A stretch of DNA of 5,291 nt from Desulfobacteraceae bacterium (GTDB lineage: Bacteria > Desulfobacterota > DSM-4660 > Desulfatiglandales > Desulfatiglandaceae). Both the position numbers and the translations under genes were made by a program. The notes beneath the pieces are model-generated. The model did no database searches and was not told where the DNA came from. It saw only the letters and a list, made by a program, of their open reading frames with translations. The first letter of the stretch is position 1. The number at the start of each line of letters is the position of its first letter. Shown here in pieces: positions 1 through 4,929 of this stretch. Location of the stretch: positions 1 to 5,291 of the forward strand of contig JAUWMY010000222.1 in the NCBI GenBank assembly GCA_030612945.1, written 5' to 3'.

Positions 1-843
1 GCTGCAATTTCTAAGTCCCTCCTGGAATTTCTCTACACTGGACACATGAACGATACGATCATTGGCGCCCCAGATGATTAGAGTTTTGGCCTGGATCTTT
101 GGCAGTCGGCTCTCCAGGAGATTCATGCCACCTTCCACCATCTCCCTTAAGATTTTCTCACGAAAATCATAGTCGAGGGCACCCTGTTGCGCAATATAAT
201 CTTTTAACCTGCCGGGTAACCAGGGCGGACTATAAAATAGAACCCTCATCAAGGCATTAAACTCATCTGTCGTCCTGTAAAGAAAAAGAACTTTTCCGTC
301 TTTCTGGTGTTGTCGCCACATATAGCTCGGTATCTGCGAGTCAACGCCCGCTGCATCTAAAAGGCAAAGGCTCTTCACTTTTTCCGGGTGTTCACTTGCA
401 TAGTAAGCTGAGATGTATCCACCCATGGAAATACCCACCACATGAAATCTATTAAGCCCAATAGCCTCAACACACTTGCTTAGCCGGCCTACCTGGCTGG
501 GGATGTCGAACTTAGCCGAGGCGATCCTGGAGTTTTCGCCGAATCCAGGCAGATCAGGCACAATCAACCTGTGAGATTTGCTGAAAGCCGGCAAAAAAGT
601 ACCCCACCGATCCTTTTCAGCCCCAAAGCCGTGGACAAACAAGATTGTTTCACCTTTTCCTCCTTCCAGGTAAACCCAATGATGATCATCCACCTGCACT
701 TCATGCCTTTCAAGCCCTGCCCAAAAGCGGAGGGTGTGTTTTGCAGATTCCAGAATAAGGCCCGGAAACCAGTAATATAACACACCACCTGATACAATTA
801 AAACAAAGATGGCAATCAGAACACCCTTAATCAACCTGGCCAT
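1..843 (-). CDS. Membrane-anchored alpha/beta hydrolase (ABHD6/Lip-1-like lipase or esterase), C-terminus cut by window edge
   Basis: The gene reads leftward from an ATG at 843 and stays open to base 1 for 281 codons. A clear Shine-Dalgarno (GGAGGA, 849-854) lies 5 nt before the start. Residues 5-25 are a hydrophobic signal anchor behind a basic MARLIK start, so the enzyme probably sits on the outer face of the inner membrane. The hydrolase fold follows: HGFG at 71-74 (oxyanion region), DLPGFG at 97-102, nucleophile elbow GISMGG with Ser139, and GANDRIV with the likely acid Asp262. The catalytic His expected about 25-30 residues further on lies outside the window. The pattern (anchor, HGFGAEKDRW, GISMGG, IIWGANDRIV) resembles ABHD6 and bacterial Lip-1-type monoacylglycerol lipases, which hydrolyse acyl esters. 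The substrate here is unknown. It is divergent from the ATPase gene, and I saw no convincing promoter for it. Confidence 0.9.
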   Translation of the reverse strand, partial: MARLIKGVLIAIFVLIVSGGVLYYWFPGLILESAKHTLRFWAGLERHEVQVDDHHWVYLEGGKGETILFVHGFGAEKDRWGTFLPAFSKSHRLIVPDLPGFGENSRIASAKFDIPSQVGRLSKCVEAIGLNRFHVVGISMGGYISAYYASEHPEKVKSLCLLDAAGVDSQIPSYMWRQHQKDGKVLFLYRTTDEFNALMRVLFYSPPWLPGRLKDYIAQQGALDYDFREKILREMVEGGMNLLESRLPKIQAKTLIIWGANDRIVHVSSVEKFQEGLRNCS

Positions 844-920
844 GGATTTCCTCCGGCTAAAAGTCAACCACGCACAGATGGTTTCCCTGAGCAATTAAGG
901 TGAAAACTCAATTGAACATT

Positions 921-1053
921 GATGAACTCGTAAAAAGTCGAAAAACACCATTTTTTGTCATTCCGGCGAAAGCCGGAATCCAGTTTTTTCAATTAGTTGC
1001 AGAGTTTCTGGACTCCGGTTTTCACCGGAGTGACGACTTTTTGCGAAACCATC
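921..1053. repeat. MITE-like foldback element with paired hairpins and candidate 6-bp target duplication
   Basis: Imperfect 20-bp terminal inverted repeats (921-940 and 1034-1053, 16 of 20 matching) enclose two 27-bp arms (957-983 and 1008-1034) that are inverted copies of each other with 4 mismatches. Each arm is itself an 8-bp stem with a 4-nt loop (960-979 and 1012-1031). The whole unit can fold into one long hairpin with a 24-nt loop. AACATT occurs directly on both sides (915-920 and 1054-1059), consistent with a target-site duplication. There is no coding capacity, so it would be non-autonomous. The core (CATTCCGGC-GAAA-GCCGGAATC) belongs to a type of dispersed repeat I recognise from many proteobacterial genomes, but copy number cannot be seen here. 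Confidence 0.75.
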
Positions 1054-1180
1054 AACATTAATATTCCATAAATATGGGCAACAATTTGATATTAAATAAT
1101 TTTCGCAGCATAAGAAAGTTATTTTTGAAATTACAATTTTATCCCTGTGACCCTTTCTTCTTCTTAATCCGGGTTGGGAG

Positions 1181-1196
1181 ACAGGATAGGTCCTGT
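1181..1196. promoter_or_regulatory. Perfect inverted repeat upstream of the ATPase promoter, possible operator
   Basis: ACAGGA and TCCTGT flank a 4-base TAGG spacer with no mismatch. The dyad ends 5 bp before the proposed -35 box and is centred about 49 bp before the predicted transcription start. That position fits an activator or regulator site better than a terminator, since only a weak T-rich tail follows. The binding protein is unknown. Confidence 0.35.
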
Positions 1197-1201
1197 TTAG
1201 T

Positions 1202-1231
1202 TTGACGCTGAGCTTCACTCTATTGTATATT
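1202..1231 (+). promoter_or_regulatory. Predicted sigma70 promoter of the ATPase unit
   Basis: TTGACG (1202-1207, 5 of 6 to consensus) and TATATT (1226-1231, 5 of 6) are separated by 18 bp. Transcription would begin near 1238, leaving a leader of about 35 nt that contains the Shine-Dalgarno. A TTTAG/TTTG tract and a perfect dyad lie just upstream. Confidence 0.5.
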
Positions 1232-1272
1232 ATATCAGACCTCATAATTTATTATCGAAATAGGAGTTTGCG

Positions 1273-2478
1273 TTGAGAATAATATTTTTTGCTGGAAAGG
1301 GCGGGGTCGGTAAAACGAGTATTGCCGCTGCTACAGGGATTAAATCGGCTGAGATGGGTCAAAAGACCGTGATCATGTCTTTGGACGTGGCACACAGTCT
1401 TTCGGATATTTTTGATCTAAATACACGCTTGCTCGATCAGAATAGAGGAAGACCGATTAAGGTCAGCAAAAATCTGTGGATTCAGGAACTGGACATCCAG
1501 GAGGAAATAGAGCAAAACTGGGGAACCATCTACAAATATATAGCCAACCTTTTAAATACCACTGGCCTGGATGAAATTCTTGCCGAGGAACTTGCCGTTT
1601 TGCCGGGGATGGAGGAGGTAAGCCTTCTCCTGTACATAAATCGTTTCGTCCAGGAAAAACAGTTTGATGTGATTATCCTTGATTGCGCCCCCACGGGTGA
1701 ATCCCTTCGTTTCATAAGTATTCCAACCACATTGGAGTGGTATATAAAGAAGATATTCAAGATGGAACGAACCATAGCCAAATACGTTCGTCCTGTGGCC
1801 AAAAGGATTTATAATATTCCTTTGCCGGACGATGACTATTTTGCTGCAATTGAATACCTCTTTGAGCGGTTGCGAGGTGTGGATGAAATCTTAGTTAATC
1901 CACAAATAACCACGGTTAGACTTGTTACCAATCCGGAAAAAATTGTTTTAAAAGAGACCCAGCGTGCCTTCATGTATTTCTGTCTTTATAAAATGAGTAT
2001 TGATGCTATAATAATAAACAGAATTCTGCCCGATGATATACAAGATGCCTATTTCACGGACTGGAGAAAAAGCCAGAGAAAATATATAAAAATGGCAGAA
2101 CAATACTTCAGCCCCATTCCCATCTTTCCTGTAAAACTTTTCAAGGACGAAGTGCTGGGTTATGATCGCCTGGGAGTTTTAGCTGATCAAATATATGACG
2201 GGAGGAATCCCTTAGAGAGGTTCTTTAAAGGAGAGCCCTATAATCTGATCAAAGAAAATGGTGAGTATCGACTTACCATGAAACTTCCGTTTATAACGAA
2301 ACAGGATGTTGAACTTAACAAGTTCTCTGATGAATTAATTATTAAGGTGGGAGGTTTTAAAAAACATCTGTTGCTTCCAAGGCAGGTTGCTGCTGCAAAA
2401 AAGGTCAAGGCCAGGCTGGAAGGCCAACATTTGTCTATCTATTTTAAAGGAGATGAACATGGTCAAGGAAAAAAATGA
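1273..2478 (+). CDS. ArsA/Get3-family ATPase with C-terminal HSP20-like (alpha-crystallin) domain
   Basis: This is a 401-residue P-loop ATPase. The start is TTG at 1273: an in-frame TAG at 1261 forms part of the Shine-Dalgarno TAGGAG (1261-1266), so no earlier start exists, and the deviant Walker A must follow at once. Visible motifs are GKGGVGKT (8-15), switch I DVAHSLSD (38-45, with Asp38 matching the catalytic Asp57 of yeast Get3), switch II DCAPTG (137-142), and TNPEK (219-223) with NR (249-250) near the nucleotide site. Residues about 322-394 form a beta-rich tail matching the ArsA_HSP20 domain of Get3d-like proteins. The usual Pro after the switch I Asp is Val39. There are only two cysteines (138, 237), neither in a CxxC, so the Get3 zinc site and the ArsA arsenite-binding cysteines are absent. 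No ars genes are nearby. I infer a chaperone or targeting ATPase of unknown client in the cytoplasm, not an arsenite pump subunit. Confidence 0.92.
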   Translation: MRIIFFAGKGGVGKTSIAAATGIKSAEMGQKTVIMSLDVAHSLSDIFDLNTRLLDQNRGRPIKVSKNLWIQELDIQEEIEQNWGTIYKYIANLLNTTGLDEILAEELAVLPGMEEVSLLLYINRFVQEKQFDVIILDCAPTGESLRFISIPTTLEWYIKKIFKMERTIAKYVRPVAKRIYNIPLPDDDYFAAIEYLFERLRGVDEILVNPQITTVRLVTNPEKIVLKETQRAFMYFCLYKMSIDAIIINRILPDDIQDAYFTDWRKSQRKYIKMAEQYFSPIPIFPVKLFKDEVLGYDRLGVLADQIYDGRNPLERFFKGEPYNLIKENGEYRLTMKLPFITKQDVELNKFSDELIIKVGGFKKHLLLPRQVAAAKKVKARLEGQHLSIYFKGDEHGQGKK

Positions 2479-2689
2479 AAATGAGGTATTCGTGTGTCCC
2501 GTGGGCAGGTTTTTTTCGGATCTGGAAAAGTTCTCCTGGAAGAGACCCGCGTTTATTAAACACCTGTCCCAGTCACGCATTGAGTTCTTAAAGGCTATCC
2601 GTTCGCTGGTTGATGAAAGGATAGAGGGCCTTGAGAACAAAGCTTCAAAAAAGGACAAAAAAAAGGTGACAAAAATCAAGGTGGAGTAA
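2459..2689 (+). CDS. Small basic hypothetical protein coupled to the ATPase
   Basis: This 76-residue protein starts inside the last codons of the ATPase gene and overlaps it by 20 bp, which suggests translational coupling. Of two adjacent in-frame ATGs, 2459 is chosen because AGGAG (2448-2452) lies 6 nt before it; the ATG at 2453 abuts the Shine-Dalgarno with no spacing. The protein begins acidic and polar, has a short VFVCPVGRFF segment (one Cys, near residue 13), then a predicted long amphipathic helix (about 35-62, RIEFLKAIRSLVDERIEGLENK) and a lysine-rich tail. I see no signal peptide, membrane segment or known domain. The tight coupling suggests it works with the ATPase, for example as an adaptor or regulator, but no function can be assigned. 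Confidence 0.8.
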   Translation: MVKEKNENEVFVCPVGRFFSDLEKFSWKRPAFIKHLSQSRIEFLKAIRSLVDERIEGLENKASKKDKKKVTKIKVE

Positions 2690-2695
2690 GGAAAA

Positions 2696-2920
2696 TCAAA
2701 CTCCCTTTAGTTCATTTTTGAGATTTTGGATAAACCGGCTTCTTGCCCTGTCATCCCCTTTGATATGCTCTTTGACCGCCTTCCACGTGGGAGGGCAGCT
2801 CTTATACTCAACGTCAACCAGACCATGGACTATCCTGTCTATATCCTTCTTGTTCTCCTTAGTAACCTCAATTCCGGCCTCCTCGAGAACGTCTTTCATG
2901 TGCCTGAAGTAGCAAGACAT
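2696..2920 (-). CDS. Small conserved-looking hypothetical protein with Cys/His residues (MSCYFRHMKD type)
   Basis: This 74-residue protein is the last gene of the leftward unit. The ATG at 2920 is preceded by AAGGAG (2928-2933) at 7 nt. An upstream in-frame ATG at 3019 would run well into the EEP gene and lacks that support. The sequence starts MSCYFRH and has Cys3, His7, His32 and Cys42 (in SCPPTW), with mostly helical, charged sequence between and after. No signal peptide or membrane segment is seen. I believe similar short proteins occur in anaerobic bacteria and archaea, but this is recollection and no function is known to me. The start lies 19 bp beyond the EEP stop. Its stop is 6 bp from the convergent hypothetical gene, and no hairpin terminator is visible between them. 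Confidence 0.8.
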   Translation of the reverse strand: MSCYFRHMKDVLEEAGIEVTKENKKDIDRIVHGLVDVEYKSCPPTWKAVKEHIKGDDRARSRFIQNLKNELKGV

Positions 2921-2939
2921 AACATATCTCCTTATGTTA

Positions 2940-3905
2940 TTAGGCTTCAGAAACCGTAACTGAAATCGGGAAATGATCACTAAAGCCGTTTTCATTAAGT
3001 GGCTTTCCCATCCCACCAAAACGGATTGGCTTCGGATAGTTTCCTGTCTCGACCATCCCAGAGAAACGCAGCACCTCTACGGATTTTGGTAACACCCTGA
3101 TAGGGGCATTCTGTTTCACCATATTTTTGTTGGCAAGGAATTGGTCGAGAACATAAGGGAAATTGTTGTAATAAAGCGTCCCTAAACCTTGACCCATGAG
3201 GGGCCACATGAGATTAAGAAAGCGAGGGGCGCGAGCCTTGACTACTTTCATCCGGCTTCGGGTGCTGAGAGCATACTCCACAAGTGATTGGTCAAAGGGT
3301 TCGTCAATAAAGTCCCCCATTGCCAGGACCGGCGTCTCCTGCCCGTGGACCTCGAGGATTCGCTGGTGAAAATAAGCTAATGTTTCACCGGTAATTGCGC
3401 GATAACCGGCAGATTTCAGCTTACCACCAGTCCGGGATGGCCAGTGATTCCCAGCCAATACAAAGAGCCGGTTGTTTTGGGTCCGGAAGTTCACTTGAAA
3501 AATATCACGAGTCGCTGAGCGGCGCACCACGAAATGGCTGAACTGGGCTTCAACAACAAAAAGGTCGGCGTCGTAGATGAATCCAACATCAATCCCACGC
3601 TTGTCTGACATGTCGTGGTGTTCAACTGCGTAGTTGCGTCTGAGTGGTGCAAGGGCTTGAACCAACTGGTTCATCACATGCTCATTCTCCACCTCACAGA
3701 CGCCAAGAATGTCAGGCCCGCTTCCACCGTTCATTTGGAGAATGATCGAACCTAACTGGTTGATCTTTCTGTCCAGCCGGTCCTGTGTCCATCCATGGAG
3801 ATAATTTCCGATTGTTCGCTCAAGCTTGTCACTCCTGCGAGGTGAGTTCTCGAAATCGAATAGATTCTCGAGATTCCAAAAAGCTATCTGGTATTTTGAG
3901 ACCAT
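2940..3905 (-). CDS. Endonuclease/exonuclease/phosphatase (EEP, DNase I-like) family protein with altered DxN motif
   Basis: This 321-residue protein has no signal peptide, so it is probably cytoplasmic. EEP landmarks appear in order: WNLEN with Asn11, CEVEN with metal-binding Glu71, RGIDVGFIY at 103-111, NHWPSR with His154, GDF with Asp198, YVLDQF with Asp254, and SDHFP with Asp310-His311. The family acts as Mg-dependent phosphodiesterases or nucleases. One catalytic residue is odd: the family motif GDFND reads GDFID here, with Ile200 (codon ATT, 3306-3308) in place of the Asn that normally contacts the phosphate. One base change from AAT would explain it, so activity may be reduced. The start at 3905 has AAGGA (3914-3918) 8 nt upstream, and only 3 nt separate it from the antitoxin stop, so co-transcription is likely. 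The substrate is unknown. Confidence 0.88.
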   Translation of the reverse strand: MVSKYQIAFWNLENLFDFENSPRRSDKLERTIGNYLHGWTQDRLDRKINQLGSIILQMNGGSGPDILGVCEVENEHVMNQLVQALAPLRRNYAVEHHDMSDKRGIDVGFIYDADLFVVEAQFSHFVVRRSATRDIFQVNFRTQNNRLFVLAGNHWPSRTGGKLKSAGYRAITGETLAYFHQRILEVHGQETPVLAMGDFIDEPFDQSLVEYALSTRSRMKVVKARAPRFLNLMWPLMGQGLGTLYYNNFPYVLDQFLANKNMVKQNAPIRVLPKSVEVLRFSGMVETGNYPKPIRFGGMGKPLNENGFSDHFPISVTVSEA

Positions 3906-3908
3906 TTT

Positions 3909-4208
3909 TTATTTCCTTTTCGGAGCAGTGCGGAAAGATCCACGCTCTAATGAAATTTGTCTGGCAAGATAGATTTTTGCCAGACTCTGGTAAGGCACAT
4001 CTTTCTTGTTTGCGAGGGTTTTGAGTTCAGCTAGCATGTCCTCTGGGAGACGAATAGAGATGGATTTGAGTGATGGCTTCAGATTAGGAAACGGGGCTCT
4101 CTTGAAATCCTTCGTATCAAAATAATCAAGAGGGGAATGCGTGGCCCAGAATTCTCGTTCCTCATCTTCATTCTTGAATTTTGGAATGATTTTATCCTTT
4201 TTCTTCAT
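3909..4208 (-). CDS. brnA: CopG-type ribbon-helix-helix antitoxin of a BrnT/BrnA system
   Basis: This 99-residue protein has two parts. Residues 8-30 (IPKFKNEDEEREFW...DYF) match the N-terminal signature of the CopG_antitoxin family, expected to contact the toxin. Residues about 47-86 form a ribbon-helix-helix: strand LKSISIRL, helix around 55-68, turn DVPYQS, and helix around 72-85. In this family the dimeric RHH binds the operator of its own operon and the free portion masks the toxin. The start at 4208 overlaps the end of the toxin gene by 17 bp and has AGAGGAA (4214-4220) 5 nt upstream, giving the usual toxin-first order of BrnTA loci. It likely represses the promoter at 4500-4528 alone or with the toxin. 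The EEP gene follows after 3 nt. Confidence 0.88.
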   Translation of the reverse strand: MKKKDKIIPKFKNEDEEREFWATHSPLDYFDTKDFKRAPFPNLKPSLKSISIRLPEDMLAELKTLANKKDVPYQSLAKIYLARQISLERGSFRTAPKRK

Positions 4209-4491
4209 AGAACTTCCTCTCTTTCCTACTCATGTCTCTTGTGGAAATGATTCTTAGCAAATTTCCTCTTTTCGTAAACAATACGACAAGGGGACGCTCT
4301 GCGTCTGTCATGCCAAATGCAGCCCATCGCTTTTCTGCGATAGAGTGTTTTGGATCGTCTAAAATAAGTAGCGGTTTGTTGAAGAATATTTGTTCACACT
4401 CCCAGTTTTCGACATCGTGCTTGATGAGGTTCTTGTCGATATTACCTTGGTCCCATTGGAACCCCACAAAATTGTCAAAATCATTTTCCAT
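4192..4491 (-). CDS. brnT: BrnT-family ribonuclease toxin
   Basis: This 99-residue protein has the BrnT (DUF497) pattern: FQWD (11-14), NLIKH (21-25), EQIF (33-36), LDD (44-46), EKRWAAFG (53-60), and the C-terminal block LFTKRGNLLRIISTRDMSRKERKFYE (71-96). BrnT proteins have a RelE-like fold and cleave RNA, arresting growth when not neutralised by the partner. The full length and intact C-terminal block suggest a functional gene. No Shine-Dalgarno precedes the ATG at 4491. The promoter -10 box ends only 8 bp upstream, so translation is probably leaderless. A GTG at codon 9 is a less likely alternative start, as it also lacks a ribosome site. It overlaps the antitoxin gene by 17 bp. Confidence 0.9.
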   Translation of the reverse strand: MENDFDNFVGFQWDQGNIDKNLIKHDVENWECEQIFFNKPLLILDDPKHSIAEKRWAAFGMTDAERPLVVLFTKRGNLLRIISTRDMSRKERKFYEEKG

Positions 4492-4499
4492 TATGGAGA

Positions 4500-4528
4500 A
4501 TTGTATATGACAAGAATATACGTGTCAA
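4500..4528 (-). promoter_or_regulatory. Consensus-like sigma70 promoter of the brnTA-EEP unit
   Basis: On the minus strand TTGACA (4523-4528, perfect) is followed after exactly 17 bp by TACAAT (4500-4505, 5 of 6). Transcription is predicted to begin at about 4491-4493, on or 1-2 nt before the toxin ATG at 4491. This is the strongest promoter candidate in the window. Confidence 0.75.
4503..4527. promoter_or_regulatory. Overlapping inverted repeats in the promoter spacer, probable antitoxin operator
   Basis: Two interleaved perfect palindromes cover the promoter: TGACA-N10-TGTCA (4508-4512 and 4523-4527) and GTATA-N9-TATAC (4503-4507 and 4517-4521). They touch both the -35 and -10 boxes, so a bound dimer would block RNA polymerase. 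RHH antitoxins typically bind such short dyads, which supports autorepression by the CopG-type antitoxin. Which half-site matters is not decidable from sequence. Confidence 0.55.
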
Positions 4529-4533
4529 GACTT

Positions 4534-4758
4534 TTACACAAAATGGATAACCCCCTCCCTGGGCTTTCCTCCTTTGGCAAGAGCTCTGAATGAAGTCCTT
4601 ACACTCTTAACAAATCCTTTACTCTCAACCTCGGGTAAATACTTTCCCTGTGGAATTTCGCTTTGCGGGCCTCTTATGGAGGATTGCACAGGGCATGCAT
4701 ATTTAACAGGGGTATGCCAAATCAGTCCTGGGATGTAGTGTCTCTTGGTTCTGACCAT
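4534..4758 (-). pseudogene. Possible N-terminal fragment of a REP-associated (Y1) tyrosine transposase
   Basis: An open frame of 74 residues starts at the ATG at 4758, with a modest CAGGT site just upstream. Its first about 15 residues (MVRTKRHYIPGLIWH) resemble the start of RayT-like Y1 transposases, which commonly begin with a basic stretch, then [H/Y]-[Y/F]-[I/L]-P-G-x-[I/V]-W-H, then a His-rich ITHRCH motif. Here similarity stops after WH. The catalytic HUH and Tyr motifs are missing, and the rest (residues 16-74) matches nothing I recognise. A full enzyme would be about 200 residues or more. I read it as a deletion remnant, or as a chance open frame if the match is coincidental. It lies just upstream of the brnTA promoter in the same orientation. 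Confidence 0.4.
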
Positions 4759-4879
4759 TACCTGCTGTCTATATCTCTCTTTTCGCCTTCAAAAAGGCCT
4801 TGTCTTTTTCTCTGAACGGATTTAAATTAATTAATATGATGATTCGGCCTGACCGTCGGCTCCGGTCCTTTGTGTAAAC

Positions 4880-4908
4880 TTGACACACAGGCCCAATCAT
4901 CCTGTATT
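4880..4908 (+). promoter_or_regulatory. Candidate promoter of the nitronate monooxygenase-like pseudogene
   Basis: A perfect TTGACA (4880-4885) is followed after 17 bp by TGTATT (4903-4908, 4 of 6). Transcription would begin near 4915, giving a very short leader that still contains part of the AAGGAG site. A small dyad TGTGT-N7-ACACA (4871-4875, 4883-4887) overlaps the -35 box. Confidence 0.35.
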
Positions 4909-4929
4909 TCGAAGAAGGAGAATTTGCTG

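Larger units (their letters stand above)
844..1272. other. Divergent intergenic region of 429 bp
   Basis: No credible gene lies here. The open frames are low-complexity or run through the foldback repeat. The contents, left to right, are the Shine-Dalgarno of the leftward hydrolase (849-854), a foldback element (921-1053), an AT-rich stretch with a small perfect dyad CCATA-AA-TATGG (1066-1077), a second perfect dyad (1181-1196), a sigma70-like promoter (1202-1231) and the Shine-Dalgarno of the rightward ATPase (1261-1266). Confidence 0.7.

Noticed and set aside
564..797. Two open frames overlapping the hydrolase
   Set aside because: They are shadows of the hydrolase reading frame, which carries the catalytic motifs.
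958..1245. 95-codon open frame on the minus strand
   Set aside because: It runs through the foldback element, giving repeat-derived residues, and has no ribosome site or family resemblance.
2387..2458. Earlier ATG start (2387) for the small protein after the ATPase
   Set aside because: It would lie deep in the ATPase HSP20 domain with no ribosome site; AGGAG at 2448-2452 points to the ATG at 2459.
1273..2478. Arsenite pump ATPase (arsA) role
   Set aside because: The arsenite-binding cysteines are missing, there is only one ATPase half, and no arsB, arsD or arsR is nearby.
2687..2720. Terminator between the convergent units
   Set aside because: Only a 4-bp AACT/AGTT match is present; no stable stem with a T run was found, and the gap is 6 bp.
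4791..4809. AAAAAG-N7-CTTTTT hairpin as a bidirectional terminator or REP partner of the transposase scrap
   Set aside because: The stem is almost all A-T and weak, with no GC core and no second copy in the window.
4851..4867. GACCG-N7-CGGTC hairpin as a terminator
   Set aside because: It has only a 5-bp stem with no real T tract after it, and no gene ends just upstream.
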